Assembly: GCA_030278955.1 (NCBI GenBank)
Contig: JAOANR010000001.1
Coordinates: forward strand, 6,622,874-6,686,873
DNA length: 64,000 nt
From: Hygrophila difformis
Lineage: Eukaryota; Streptophyta; Magnoliopsida; Lamiales; Acanthaceae
Reading direction: 5' to 3'
Shown: positions 10,283 to 24,709 of the stretch, piece by piece
How positions within the stretch are numbered: the stretch's first letter is position 1
Layout: each line of letters begins with the position of its first letter
Notes under the pieces: model-generated
Told to the model about the DNA's origin: nothing
Seen by the model: only the letters and a program-made list of their open reading frames with translations
Database searches by the model: none
Position numbers and translations under genes: made by a program

Positions 10283-13200
10283 TCAGGTTCCAGCTTCTAA
10301 GACCATTTCAGCAGCAGCAGCCATAGCGTGAATCCCGCTTATTCCAAGAAGGGCCAAGGCAAGTTCTTCCTCATTCCATTGTTTCAGACCCTTGCTAACT
10401 CGCTTGATAACATCAACGTCAGCTTCCAGCATCCATGTGGGAGTGGAGCTGACCATCAGACTGAAAAACCCAGTGACATATGCCCTCCATGTAGCCTTGT
10501 TACACCCGAGTGAGATTTTCCCATCGAGGGCATTTGCAAGAAATGCCAAGTGCTTCCCAATAAAATAGGACCGGTGCTTGGATGCAGTTGATGTTAAATC
10601 CACTCCCCACGCAAATGCTCCGGAAAACACAATGAAGTAAGAAAGTGCATAGCCACAAAGCATGGGAACCAAACCTCCCATTTCCTCCCCATTTGCCTCG
10701 GATTCATGGACGGATATGAACCAAGATGGTAGTATTTCTTTAATAAGGGACTGCGTTGAATTTAATCCACCTGTAATCCAAACTAGAGAAGCACCCAGCG
10801 ATGCTGCAACCTTCACTTGACTCATTGCAGTAGCTAGTGAAACTTGGCCATACTTCATGCTGTATTTTGTTCTCTTGAGCTTCTCCTTTTGTTCATTTGG
10901 CAACCCACCGTTTGCAATATCTTTGACAGTATGAATTAGAAGAGAGACAATTTCTTCAGTCAAAAACACAGGATTCCTTACAGCTCGATGAACTCTGGAG
11001 TAGAGAATGCCAGGGGCAACTGCTGAAATACCACCAGCAAAGTGAGAACCAAAGCCATGCCCGAGAAGAGGACCCACACCACCAATGCTAGAAACTGAAG
11101 AAGAATTTAACCCAAGAGCTGTTGTAAAACACACTCTAATGAGTTGAACTATAGCAGAATCACTGTGGTGAAACACAGCCCGTGATGCAGAGAACACAAT
11201 AAAATCACCCCAACGTTTCACCTTTTGAACCCATAATGATGATATTATAAGCATACATGGCCAAGGGCAACCTACGCCAATGTTACGCAAGGCCGGACCA
11301 ATCAAATTTAGAAAACGTTCAGAATCTTTGTCTAGTTTATATGTTATCGTAAGACTAAAGAGAGCTGCCAGGGGTAATGGAAGTGTCAACGGAGAGCTTC
11401 TTCCTGCAACCAAAGAATTGCTCAGCAGAGTGGAAACTTGAAGTTCATTTATTTCCTTAACCAGATATATCCTCTCATTCTAACTTCTTAATAGCGACCA
11501 CTGTTTAGTGTGTGTGTATATATAAAATGCTAGAAAATGAAACTTAAGAAGCCTTATCTTTCAGCAGAAACTAGGAACTGCAATGTAAGTTCTAACCAAA
11601 TCATTGTATTCATGACACAAATTAGTCTCAGCCTTTCCAGATTCTTAATTCACTTCCACAATTTTTCATCCTATGTTGGACTTAATATTTGAACCAATAA
11701 CCAGTAGTGCAAACACTACAGAAAAGAAATCTGGGCATTGGTAGCAGAAAAGTTCAGGCATATAAATCAATGTACTTCAGACAGTTGATCAACTAGATCA
11801 GTAAATATGAAAAATGTGCACCTGAAGCAACACATGGTATATCAACACCTGTGGTTGCTAAGATTTTCTTTATCTGCTGTTCAACAATGGACAAATATGC
11901 AACAGGGCTTGGCCAGTCAGTTCCATTCATGAAAGCAGGTTTCCAAAGACCCCTAGTCACCTCTGCTGAAAAATAACCAACTATGGTTCCCAAAGATGCT
12001 GGAAGGAAATCAGCAAGGTCTTTGAGCCCTGAGATATGAACATAATGATATTTGTTGTTAAATATACTGTAATCAAGCATGTTTTGACCTCACAACAAAA
12101 GGGCAACACAAATAAAAATAAGGGCATATCATTTAACACTGCTACAGGGCATCACGAGTAGCAATAATTAATTTTCTAAACCATAAAAAGAGGTTCTGAA
12201 AAGAGTTTTGGCACTGTTTCTCGGTCAAAAGTTGTGAGGTCGGATATCCAAAGCTGATGATATTGTATGTACTCAATTGTAATAGATGGATTTAATAATA
12301 CAATTCTGGGAGCTGGCAACACCCTCTATTAAAAATAAATATTCTATCCACATATAGCTAGGAGAAACATCACATGAAAAGCTAATCTTAATAGACTTTA
12401 TTAGAAATCACAGCAAAGTCGGCAAAATAAATCTTCCATCTGGCATTTGTCAATATAATATAACAGACAGACTTAAGAATCTGCATGATGCTTTGAAAAG
12501 GTAACAACATTTCAAATATATTATAAGCACAAAATAATAAGTAAAACAACAACAAACCGGTTGTCAATTGTCGGGGGGAGAGACTCCCATGGGCACAGGC
12601 AGTAAGGGCAGCATCAAGGACAAATGGAACAGCTTCCAAAATATCCCAAGCAGGCAATTTAAGACAAAGAAAGGGATCATCTGTTCCAGATGCAGAAGAG
12701 CTGCAGCTTCCAGAAGCCGTAGAAGTGCCTGACTGATTTCCTCTGTTGATTTTCCTGAACATCATGTTCAGGAGTGCCTCAACAGTTTGATGAACAGGAT
12801 TTCCAGGAACCAAGCCAGAAAGAATTGATACAATACACTCTTGGTGCTTCCAATACCAACGCTTTAACTTTGGAAAAGATTCCATGAATATGGGGCCTTT
12901 GGAGGATGGATGTGAAAATTTGGATGGTTGACCATTTTTATTTCGGATTTTTGGAGGGTTCTCAGAAGCTGTTAACTGGGAATTGCGCACCAGTAATAGG
13001 TAGTCTGGGGTTAAATGTGATCCCACGGGAGTGGCCTCTCCCGATACATCATCTATAGGTGGCTGATCAAATCTCCACAATTTTAGCAGTAGAGTGAATG
13101 CATTTGAAAATACTGCATGAGAAGAAATATCCTCCCCTGTATTAAGAGTCCGCGACATATTGGGTACACAAGAACCGAAAACCTCACATATTGGCATCAA

Positions 13201-16200
13201 TGCAGCCGCAAGTTCTGGAATCTGGAATAGATACAAAGTGCAGATAATATGCATGAGCAGATGGGCAAAAAATTAATTGTAAGTCACTTCTCAGTCATGG
13301 CAAAATGATGATTTTAGACCTCAAAGTGTTGTTCCGAAGGTGGCATTTACTAAAGCCAAATAGTGTTTAAATGAGACATTGAAATCATTAACTGGATCTC
13401 AAAGTGAAGTTGTGAACTTAAAATAAATAAAACAAAGTTTAAAATTATTCCTATTTTCGTAAAAATTTATATTTTAAGGTACATTTGGCCAAAAATATAG
13501 AAATCACTTAATTCTAGGCTTATTTTATAGATAAAATCTCATCTAATTCAATAAATTAATTACTTTATCTAAGTTGAATCCATTAAGTATGTGTGATTAT
13601 CAAACAAGGCTTTAATCTTTGCAGAATGACATGTTTCAGCTACTTTGAATATGTATGCATGATGTTTCTGTATGCAGCTGTGTGAAAGTTACATTTTCTG
13701 AACTAAAAGCACAACATATATTACAAAAGCTTTGGGTGTGCATTATTCAATTTTGAATTTTTCTTTCTATGCACACATATACATAACAATTTGATGTTGT
13801 GAACTCTAGAGGAAATTGGAAGGATTTTTGTGTCTGTGTGTGTGTGTTTTTTTTTTTCTTTTTTCTTTCCTTTTTTTTTTTGGTTGGGGGGGGGGGGGGG
13901 GGGGGGGGGGGGTGTGGCTAATGTGAGTAGTTTGTTTGTGTAGGTGCATATATAGGTAATATTTTCAATTGGAATAAAGGTAATAATTAAGAGTAAATTT
14001 CATATATTGATGAGTATGTACAACATAAAGCAATTAATGCATAAAAAATTGCATGTTTAGCAAAAAGGTAGCTTCGAGGCTAAAATGCAATCACTGACAA
14101 CAAAAATACTGTGTTCAATTTATTCTACAATTAAGTAAGTGGAATCAACAATTTGTCAAATGAAGAAGGTAGGGTTTGAGTAAAAGCTCTAGGATTCATT
14201 TATTTCATGGGATAATTGACTTCAGAAAGTGAAACTTAATGACGTAGAGGTCAAAAGATGAAGTTGCACATACCAACCCATGCAATGAAAAAATCTGAAC
14301 AATATCAATAGATGATATCCCGATGAGAAGAACATTCAAATATGGAGCATAACCTATCAAATGGCTCTCACTTCCAGAAAAATCCTTAGGAACAGCTGGT
14401 GAAAGCAATCTTGTGATCAAAAGAATTGTGTGTTCCTGTAAACATAGAAATGTATCATGTATATCATGGAAGTGAATGGAGCTACTTATAAGATAGGACC
14501 TACAGATATACTTTAAATGGAGATGAACAATAGAACAACAAAACTGGAGGTAGCAACTACAAGCTCAAGCAATCACCTGTATATTCCAACCACGAGTTAG
14601 TGAAGCCCCACAGAATACAGTAGCAGCAGAAATCTTCTCATCATCCGTCCCGTTGACAGCAATCTCGTATAACCTCTCAATCTCTGCTAAGCTAACCAGT
14701 AAGCTCAGGCTTAGTTCAGATGCATTTCCATAAAAGAGAACAATATATTGCTTATTAGGTGGATTTATAGAAAATATTGTCTGCGAATTTTGGTATCCAA
14801 ATTTTTTGTTGGTTAACAGTACAGGAAATAGTAACCCCGGGGCATGCTCACTTTGATTGATGGGGTAGTTAATTAACATTGAAATAGGATCCTGATAGTT
14901 TAATCCTGTCTAGAAGGAAAAATAACTTATCACCCAAATTAGCATACTTGTACAGGGCCTTAACATAATCCTACACATTTATCTAATCTAATCCTAATAA
15001 ACATGGCCTAGGAGATATGGGTGCAAATTTATAAATAAATTCATCTGTGTAGTGGGGAGGCATATTATAATAGTCTTACAAAGTACAAAGAAAACAAGAT
15101 TATGTAACATAATTAAGAAGCATTTAAATGTATAGTTTGTCTAGATTTTGCTTTGAATAAGTATCAAGCCTATGAAGGCCGAGAAAGGATCAGGAGTTCA
15201 TTCAATCCCATAAATGAGTTGGAGCTACCAAAGACCACCTTTTTTTTTTTGTGCGTACCAAAGACCACCTTGGAAGGGCTATTTCTTAAAGATTGAAGTT
15301 TAGTTATAATCCCTCCGTCCCATTTGAGATGTCACATTTCTTTTGGGCACGGTATTTTAGGTAGAATGAGTTATTGTGTTAAAGTGGAGTAAATAGTTGA
15401 TGTGATGTTTGTTTGAAGGAGTAAAAATTTTCTAAATAAGGAATTGTGACAATTGAAGTGGGACGGACCAAAATAGAAAATGGGACATTTGAAAAGGGGC
15501 GGAGGGAGTATCTATTTGCATAAATTTTTTATTTTTTTTAAAATCCAATTTCCATAAAATATGCAATGGTAAGGTTAAAGAACCAAAGACAATGACTATA
15601 TCTATTTTAATTCTTCCACCACAAGCAATCAGGAGCACGACTCCTCCAAGTTCTGACTCTAGACTTCCACCTACCTAGTAGCTGGAGTTGACACCAAGGC
15701 ACTGACCATGGGAGGAGTCAAGGGTGACCCTTTCATTAATGATGACCAGCCAGGAATTTGACCGGGTAGGTTTTGAGGAATTTGGTTGCCACAACCTCTG
15801 ACATATCCAGGCCACAAATATGCTGATGTGTCCAAAACATTTCTAGCAATGCAAGCCTCGACTATTAGATGTCGAAGGTTTCCAGCTGCAAATCATCAAA
15901 GTCAGATCAAACTATTAACTGTGACAAACAGATTATAGAAGAATGCAATACCCGTGATGGTACAAACACAATGTAATTATTAGAAATAAATCATACAATA
16001 AAGACTTACAACAATTCAAGGGCATTTCGTTCAAGCTCATGCCATCAAGATGCCCACTGCTAACTGGCATGCCTGAAAGGAATAGCATTGCTTTTGCAGC
16101 TGCTTGATTGGCCAATGAACTCACAGGTGGAGGAGGAGTCAACAATCCTTCAAAATCATCCAACCTTTGCAGGCTGGATACTAATTCTTGATGCTTTGCC

Positions 16201-17715
16201 TCTCGCTTGACATCTTTACTCGGACTAAAGCTTTCTTCTGCTTCAATAAATATATTCTCGTCTTCGATGATGTTTACAATTGCAAGTGTTGTGATGGACA
16301 GTAATATGCATAAACAAGTATCAAGGCGAGGAACTGGACCCTCACTTGAATTCCTCTCCTGAATTGGTCCAAGTATATGTAAAGTAATTGCATGGTACTG
16401 AATACATGCAGCAGTATTTTGTATGCAATTAGAAAACTACAACACACCAAATGATCAAATGAAGCAAAAGAAGTAGAGGGGGTGGGGGTATCACTTTTAT
16501 CCATGTCCACAATATGTTTCCATTTAATAACTACACAGAGAAACAAGAACAACTTTGCATATAAAACTAAAAATAAATAAATAAAAAATAAACAACAACG
16601 ACAACAATGAAAAAAAGAGCATACAAGTTTTATGTTCAAATAAGCCAAGTGAGTACCCTTTGAACAAGACGTAAAACTGCAGTCCAGAGACCAACGAATG
16701 TATCCTGCCATGTGGTCTGATTTAGAGCCTGTAGAGACTTCACTAAACCTGTAATACCACCCCCAGTCCGTGTTAACAAAACTATATAAGCATAATTAGA
16801 TGTACCATAATTTTAGAAACAGCACCTGCAAGAGTTTCAACAGCACTGGTAGCTCTGACCAGTAAATCATCCATTACATCTTCTAAATAAAGATCTATTG
16901 GAAGCCAAAATGCTGAATGAACTATGCCACGAGAATGTGCAACATCTGACATAGGAGAACTTGCTGCTAACAAATGAAAATGAAAATGTTTTCGAGAGTT
17001 TGCTTTGCATTCACGTGTCAAAACACAGCGTGTATCAGATGTCAATTGCAATAGCTCATCTGGAGAAAGTTTTTTCGAGTTTCTTAAAGAGGATGAATTT
17101 GCAGCCAGCAGTCTCAAGTGTTGAATGAAGACTATCCAGTGCTTTGGCCTAAAATTAAGGGGAATGCATGCATGAGAGATAGTGTATACATAACCATGAA
17201 GAAAGTATCTAATTCAACTCAAAAGTATTATGTTCAGAAACTTCAACAAAATTTACAGGGAATCCAGAGAACAAGGTGCTTACATGTTTCGACGGGCCAA
17301 GAAAAGGATCCGGGATGTTACTGTGTTTCGAAAAAATTCACCAATTATTTCAATAGCCATCACAGTATTTATATTACTCATAGCCACCTGGCTATCCAAC
17401 CTTTTCCCTTCATAACAGTCAAGATGGTCAATTTCCATATCTTGACTTCTAATAGGCCACCTCGATTGTTTTTCAGGGGTTAGTTCTATCAATGCTTCAT
17501 CATCAAGCGACGCATCAAGTAGTCCCCACACAATTGAAAATACAAACTCAACAAGAAGAAGCCCTTGTTCAGACGACTGAACTCCAAATATCTTATGACA
17601 CTGAAGCACATCATTAATAGATTCCATTACCCTGCAAATGAACAATTCATTTTTTATTGCACTTACTTTTGCCACTTGCAAACTTCACCACTAAATATAT
17701 ATATATATATATATA

Positions 17716-17750
<35 letters not shown>

Positions 17751-19705
17751 ATTAATTATTGGCAGTTATTATTTATTTAGTTTTTTTTATTATTATATTG
17801 TTTAGAAAATATTGGCAGTTGATTATACAGACCTTTCTCTGGCACACATTATTTACAGCAGCATTGCAATCTTATATCACATATAAAGACAGTGCATAAT
17901 CAGCTTTAATTATATTTTGTGACAAAATGGAGGTAGCTTCTTGCGAAAGAAATATTAAAAGTAAGAAGCAAAGGGCAACAATTACTTCTATCATCCAATT
18001 CGAAGAGGTGAAGATGACCCTGTAACTACCTAACTTCAATCCCAAAAATTTGTAAGAGTTAGACAGCCAAATTACATGAGCCCAACATGACGTTGCACGC
18101 TCAAAAGTCACTTGACTTATTACAGTCTTAAAATGACTACTTAAACCATCATAAATACTTTTAAGATGATGATCATCTAAGCCTTAATTTCATTAAGTGA
18201 AGTCTACTATATTTATCAATGTTGGTTACCACTTACCAAATACCATCAAGATAAACCCTTTTTATGATGGATACATAAAATGAAACACTGAGTGAGTCTT
18301 TCAAATTTAAGCAAAACAACTCAAAAGAGTGAAGAACTTGTGGATTTAAATGAATCATACCATTTTGAAACCTGCAATCTACAGTCTAATAATTTTTGCA
18401 GCATCTAAATTGTCTCTAGAAGAATCATAAAGCTGATATGAGTGATATCAAATGAGAATCCAATATATTATCTAGAAGAAACATGGAACTACCACAAGAT
18501 AGTTCTGTTCTCAATGTTTTATGTTATCTATGGTAAACAGATTTGCAATATATTTTATGATTTCACATGAAGCAAGCATCCACTAATGATATGACAGGTG
18601 TAACAACTGGAGCACAAGTGTGCACACGGAAAAAAGATGGGTAATGTATCATCCAGTCCCAGTGTGAAGACATTCTCAACTTCAAGGTTGAAGACTGAAC
18701 AACATTGATATGTCCAGCACAGGTAGGGAATTGAGGCAAGAATAAGAATTCAATGGATATCATATAATATTACAAATTAAAACAATTCCAAAATCATTAT
18801 GTTCATCCTAGACCAAAATTTTTGAATTAAGAAATTTGAAATATGAAAATTACTAGAACTATTTTCATGTCAATTATCAGATACCCAGAGACAACTCACT
18901 AACATTAAGAAATAGGGTGTGCCGCCGTTCAAATAAAATTTTCACACCAAAGCGCAAACACCCCTTGCATTTCCAAGCCACACTGGAATAACTTTTAGAA
19001 AACTTACTCTACAATAGGCAACAGACCAAACACCACATACATCCTCTTAAAACTATAACCCCAATCGTCATGCAACGAAGCAAAAATAAAAAGAAATGCC
19101 ATTCCATAAGACAGGCAGCGCTCGGAAAATTTTTATTCACTACTCTGATACCAAGTACCGTATATTTCAAGAATACAAAAACGAAGCGATAGACTTAAAA
19201 TAGATAAATAAATAATCATACTGTTGATGGTTTGGGGAATTCATTAGAGATGGAAGTGAAAATGCGTATATCCTGACAAACTCCATGTACAATCTATAGG
19301 CTACGGGGTACCTCCTTCGATTCGGTAACACCCTGCGTGAAAACAAAAGGAACAGTTTTAAAAATCAAGAGACCATGGAAATACTGCACAAAATTATTCC
19401 TCATTGAAGACTAATCAAAGCAGTAACCTTGCAGAAAGAAGGGCAAGAACATGAAGAGGAGGAACAACACGAATGGTGAGCGCCTTCTCGAGAAATTTCC
19501 AAGCGATGGGAACATTGTTGGACCAACAAATATGAGAAACAAGAAGCTCGGCCACCTCTACGGAGGGCAAGGACAAGCCGGCTGAAGCAAGACTGGAGGA
19601 CAACTGCATGGCCCACATCAGGGGGTCGGCCCCCCTCGCCTGTGCCGCCTTTGTTAGCTCCAATACCGCCTTCAATGATGCGCCCTTCACCGTTTCCGTC
19701 GCCAT
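10283..19705 (-). CDS. MED33A: Mediator complex subunit 33 (MED33/MED5, REF4 family)
   Basis: Twelve exons join in phase to 1337 residues: 19705-19428, 19332-19222, 17631-17284, 17148-16826, 16748-16657, 16358-16010, 15885-15675, 14691-14577, 14435-14274, 13221-12558, 12028-11822, 11436-10283. The plant family, including REF4 and RFR1, is a tail subunit of Mediator that links regulators to RNA polymerase II and restrains phenylpropanoid genes. Length fits (about 1270-1340). Recognisable segments are the N-terminal helix LKAVLELTKAAQ, WQDTFVGLWTAVLRLVQR, GNLRHLIVEACIARN, GSESHLIGYAPYLNVLL, FSNAFTLLLKLWRFD and LTPDYLLLVRNSQL; the C-terminal part has hydrophobic helices but no signal peptide. 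The protein is all-helical without catalytic motifs. Intron 2 is 1.6 kb, and intron 7 holds a Stowaway MITE. Assignment to A or B paralogue is not resolved. Confidence 0.95.
13886..13912 (+). repeat. 27-base poly-G tract in MED33 intron 9
   Basis: An uninterrupted run of G follows a TG-rich and T-rich stretch from about 13830. It lies inside the intron between exons 9 and 10. Its exact length is likely unreliable. Confidence 0.8.
15309..15508. mobile_element. Stowaway-like MITE in MED33 intron 7
   Basis: Terminal inverted repeats start ATCCCTCCGTCCC and end GGGGCGGAGGGAG, flanked by TA on both sides (15307-15308 and 15509-15510). The 200-bp body lacks coding capacity, which fits a Tc1/mariner-derived MITE. 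Confidence 0.8.
17694..17749 (+). repeat. compound AT / AG microsatellite
   Basis: A run of alternating TA of about 35 bases, followed by about 19 bases of alternating AG, in intron 2 of the MED33 gene. Confidence 0.9.
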
Positions 19706-20513
19706 ATGTTAGGGATCTAAAAATCCCAATTCTTTATATGAACTGTATACTATATTTCCCGAAATTGGCAGCAAGGAAGGGAAACGGCGGATCAACGGCA
19801 CATGAAATTCAACTACCAGGGAAGAATTAGAGAAGCAGCAGGGTGGGGCTCTGTGGGTTTTGCTTAAGCCTTGAGGAGAGCAGTCACAGAGAATGTTTGA
19901 TGATCCCCCACAGGCCACAGCCAGTCTATTTTGTGTATTCCGTATATGTATTTAGTTTGTTGGGTCCATTTACAGATGAATCTACACCGTCGATATGCGG
20001 GGGTCTGAATTAGATAGTGGCACTGGACCGAACTCCATGTACGGGTCCTGGGACTTCCTTAGTTACTGCGCATTCACTGTTTTTGTCCTGTTTTTCATTT
20101 TGTTCCAGGAGACTAAAATATGTACTAAAAAAGACCAAGACAACGGAAAAAAACGTTTGGTTGAAAGGCCAATCAAAAGTTGAAAAAACATAAAGTATTC
20201 AAATTGAGATTTACTGAATCCTGCAACAATACAAACAGCGTGCCTGATTTGACAAACCATTTGGCCATTTGACCGTGTTCAGACACACCCTTTACGATTA
20301 TATTCCTCAAAGTACTGCTATCATTTTGACAAACCAGTCACTTTGCATTCACTCTTTAAACTCTTACAATACTGCAGTAAATAAGAAAATCGATCCATCA
20401 CATGAAACAATTTCGTATACACATATAAACTTACGAAAGGATATTCATACGATAATGTATTCTCTTTTTCCTAACAATTGAGAAGGCAATTGTCACCATA
20501 AATGTAATGTTCA
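19706..20513. other. intergenic region upstream of MED33, downstream of the exonuclease gene
   Basis: Holds the presumed MED33 promoter and 5' UTR on the minus strand and the 3' end of the exonuclease transcript. No other gene, repeat or RNA was recognised. Confidence 0.5.
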
Positions 20514-23129
20514 TCATGAATCTAAACACCAGCATCTATAGTTTGGCTTTGAGATGCTAAGAAGTACATCTGGGGTCATATTCTCAAGTTCTCCGGAACC
20601 ATACGCATCATAAGCGTTTGTCAGATTTGGGGCGCTCCGAGCACCCAGTGGCAACATTGTTCCCATCATTGGGTGTTTCTGGGATCTTAGTCGCTTATAC
20701 AACCTCATCACAGAAACACAATCTTCATAGGGATCGTGCGTCCCTGACTGAATATCATGCCTGCTTATGTCAAAGCCAAATGTGAGATGAAAGAATGAAT
20801 AACAGACTCATCAACATTAGATAATTTCTTGGCATCTGTAGGGGAAGAAGAAAACAAAGAATGGCTAAGGGGGGAACAAGGAATCACCCAAGATAAGTTT
20901 TAGTAAGGTATTTGAGGGAGTGGCTCACGAGATTTGTCTTCATCAATGGAGGATATTTTGCTGTATCCCTGCAGATTATGAAGTGTCAAAAGATTAAGGA
21001 AATATATCATGCTACTAAGATTATATATATACTGTTCGTATGTATAGGAAAACAACACGCTCACAGTTTACTATATCAAGGCAAGAACCTCAGTTTTATT
21101 CCAAGTATGAATTGTTTCATTTGCCATACCTCAAAAAAAGATATTTAAGGTTAAGGAATGACTTTACCTGAGTAAATGATCTGGATAATTCATCTTTAAG
21201 CAATCTAAATCATGTTCAAGGCTATGACCCAAAAGCAATCTAGCTTTTCCACCATTTAAGCGCACTATCCCAACTGATTCCCCATTGTAGAGAATCTGAA
21301 GAATCTTTTCTCGCACTTCCTTGAGTGGCATGGCATCTCTCAGATGGTCCTCTGTGATTCCAGTGACCTCATACCTGAAAGAACTTGTTTGTTTAAAATG
21401 ATGCTAACATATTAATTCAGTCATCAGGGCCAATGGAAGATTGCAAATGAAAAAATATATTCAAGTCAGTTACCTATAATTGGTCACAGGAATTTGAGGT
21501 ATCACATAAGTGTGGAAGATCAATTTTTCATCTTCATCAACAAGGCATACTCTAGCACAAACATCGAGAGTGCCATCACTTCCACCGCCAACCATTTCGC
21601 AATCTAATGCAACAGCCTCGGGATGACTCCAATACCCATTTTCAACGTTTTCTGGGGGGTAATAAAGTAGAGATTCGTTGGAATGAATCTTCAGTGTTCC
21701 CTGAATATTAGGGTTAAAAAAGCTGAAGTGAAAAATGCAAGTCGTATAAGGAGCCAAGTAACAAGTACTCATTCGCCAGTAAAATGCATAGTAACTCACA
21801 AGGAGAATAGGGGCAGGTAGGTAACATATTTGCAGATGTTCACTCAAAATATCTTTGCTGTCGAAAATTCTCATACAAAGCCTGCAACCTCTTTCCGCAA
21901 AAAAATTTGAGCAGTTTCCTTTAGCTAGGGGACCTAGATTATTTCCATTGAAACTTTGAAAGCATAAGAAACAAGCACCAGAATTAATACTTGACTAATA
22001 AAATTCCTAACTATGATAACACACTTCACCAGTTGTGTGCTCCCGTAATGATTCAAGGGATTTGAAATGTTTATGACATACACCACATTGAGGCTGGTGA
22101 AGAGAGTGATAGGCGGTTTTCATATGTGCTATTAGATGCTCCTTTTTCTTGTATTGCTTGTAACATGCCGCACACTTGTGCCTATGACAAAACCGAAACA
22201 TCAGCTAGGTACATAGCATTAGGACAAATTCAAAAAGCAAAATGTATTTAACGGGAAGGTGCATTGAAAATGGAGGAGAAAGATTAAGTTCATGTAAATC
22301 CGATGTACTAAACCAGCAATCAGTGTAGTGTAACATAAGACATCAATCAGAGAGCGAACTTAATGTGACAACTTTGTTAGGAACACCACATTAAGTTAAT
22401 GTGAAAACTCTTTTGAATAGGAACACCACAATTACTGTTCCAAAAATCAATGAAGGTAAGCTACACAACTCTCCTTCCGTTTACTCTATGACTTTGATTT
22501 CATTAAATTATTTCAAACGTCTTTTCTTTGGAAAAATATTTATCCCGTTCTCACTTATACAACTAGAGGAATTGATAACTGAGCCATGAATAAAGTATTA
22601 GAATCAAATTTGTCCCAAAAGTATTCCCAGAAATTTTAATCATGGGTTTGGACCAAAACACCAGAGTAGTTTTCAACGTCCATTTGATTTTCCCGTTCAT
22701 TTCCGGTCTTCTCCTTTCTTTCCTCAATATAATAAACAAACAACCAAATGAAAGCCTTTCATTCACTTTCCTTTCAAATCCAATATCCCAAACAGTACGC
22801 AATACTTGGTAATCCTAACTCCAAAAAAGAAACTGAACAGAAAACCTCCATCGCAAAAATCTCTCATCATCAATAATTTACCTAAAAAACATGGAAATTA
22901 ATAAAAATACTAACATCCGAAACAGTACAATTACCAGACAAACAACGAAAAAAGAAACATAGTTACCACAATCATTGCCGTTTCTTTGAATTTCCAGAAC
23001 TATTTTGCAAGTAATTAACATGAATTCAATGTAAAATAAGTTGCCGTTTTTTCTCCTACAAAATTAAAACAATAGTAACCTCGTGGTAGAAGTTCCCACG
23101 GGTTGCGCAGCATCATAAACAGGCTCCAT
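20514..23129 (-). CDS. C2H2 zinc-finger DEDDh 3'-5' exonuclease (REXO4/ISG20-like)
   Basis: Seven exons join in phase to 362 residues: 23129-23080, 22181-22030, 21924-21800, 21700-21474, 21374-21168, 20968-20888, 20760-20514. The start ATG lies in a short first exon spliced to RHKCAACYK, so the ATG at the front of the second-exon reading frame is not needed. Two or three zinc-finger-like units come first: CAAC with HLIAH...H, CGVC with LREH, and CRLC with LSEHLQIC. The RNase T/exonuclease III fold follows. Motif ALDCEMV carries acidic residues 142 and 144, GHSLEHDLDCL has Asp240, and HDPYED has His289 and Asp294, so all five DEDDh residues are present and metal-dependent nuclease activity is expected. 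Relatives process rRNA or trim structured RNA; the substrate here is unknown. The protein is probably nuclear. Confidence 0.9.
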
Positions 23130-23464
23130 TGCCGTCCAGATGTGGCAATCAATCTGAAAAATTGCAGCAACGATCTCGAGATAATTGAGAAATTGTTGCG
23201 GAGCATATGCTAGAGAAGATTCACACAACCGGACAACCCTCACTTACAGGTTTTTACTCGCTCCAATTTTATAATGAGCATCGAATTCATACTTCATCGA
23301 AGTCGCATTTTCAGAACCAACATTCATACATTTTAAGTTTTCAACCACATTAGTATAACGCTTTTGGAACTAACATTGTAAAATTACTTCATTCTTTTGG
23401 TGTTGGTGGAGCATGCTACATTACTGATTTTCAAAAAAAATAATAAAAATAAAATAAAATAGTA
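23130..23464. other. promoter side of the exonuclease gene, no further gene seen
   Basis: AT-rich upstream region of the minus-strand exonuclease gene, bounded by a MITE. Nothing coding was recognised. Confidence 0.4.
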
Positions 23465-23720
23465 CTCCCTCCATTCCTTCTCCATTACTTTTTAGTTGTC
23501 TCTTTCAGCTCAATTTCCATAATCAAGATTTATATTAATTAACTCATAAATTTACATTTTTACCCTTCAACTAAACTCTTTCTTAATAAATGTTAACAAA
23601 TAGCATTTATGTAAAGTGAAGGGCAATATAGTAAAAACATAATATAACTACCTAAAAATGACAACTATTTTGGAACACTTTTTACTCTCTAAAAAGATAA
23701 CTAAAATGGAACGGAGGGAG
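23465..23720. mobile_element. Stowaway-like MITE
   Basis: Begins CTCCCTCCATTCC and ends GGAACGGAGGGAG, with TA at 23463-23464 and 23721-23722. The 256-bp non-coding body fits a Tc1/mariner MITE. Confidence 0.85.
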
Positions 23721-24119
23721 TAGTACTATTTTAGAAGATATAAAATTTCATTACAAAACAATTCGGTAAAAATTATCCGCTTGCCTGCTAGAACTATTAA
23801 TGAGCTTGAAAAGATTTGTAGGGATTTTCTCTGGGGATCTAATGGTGCTACTCGGAAGGTCCATCTGATTGCCTGGAATACCATTACTACAAGCACTGCT
23901 ACCGGAGGCCTTGGGATCCGCAGGCTAAGAGACCTGAACGATGCGCTTCTCATGAAGAGCTTCTAGGGTCTCCTCTCAAGGGATAATATGTGGACACAGC
24001 TGATGAAGAAACGTTATGGTTGGAGGAGTCATAAATTTACTCATCTACGACAATCTCTTTCCCATTTTGCTAATGATTTGCTCTCGGTTCACCAGGCTTG
24101 CTGCAACATGATTGGGTGG

Positions 24120-24709
24120 TGTTAACCAAGAATTTTGATTGAACAATATTTGAAGATGATTACAAGGATTACTAAGGGGAATGACAATAATTTAAGCAAA
24201 ACTGTAAAGGAATGGAAAATTAGCAGGAATGTAAAAACAGGAATTGAACTTGCAGAAATGAAACAAGTGCAGGAATGAAAAATTGAAAGTAAAGCGATCC
24301 TATTTGGGTGTGTGTGGATGATTTGCTTCCTCTTGAATGCATCTCCTTTTATAGGGAGGAGGACTGACTCCTCCAGCATACAGAGCACGCGAGGCGGCGT
24401 GATTTCTGTGACAGAGATTGGCGGCATGCGGCACACGCGGCGGCTTGATTGACAGGTGGCTTGACCTTCTGTGACAGAGGTTGGCGGCATATGGCGCACG
24501 CGGCGGCTTGATTGACAGCTTCCCTTGGTTATTATCCGGATAAATCTTGAATTGGACCGAGCCAAGAAAAATAGATTGGGCCTTTTGAAAGTGCGTCCTC
24601 TTTTTCCAGATATATTTTCACCAATTGGGTTGAACACTCTACATCAATAAATGGACCTTCAATATTGGACTAATAGGGATGAACCTTCAATATTTTTGCT
24701 CTATTAACA
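24120..24709 (-). repeat. 3' LTR of the gag-only element
   Basis: Begins TGTTAACC and ends TTAACA in plus orientation. It contains an internal doublet around 24410-24515 (TGACAGAG.TTGGCGGCAT repeated) and a minus-strand TATA-like box near 24347-24356. Confidence 0.93.

Noticed and set aside
22007..22201. exonuclease translation start at 22201
   Set aside because: An exon beginning at 22181 joins in phase to an ATG exon at 23129-23080, giving a better N-terminus; the 22201 reading frame runs through an intron acceptor.
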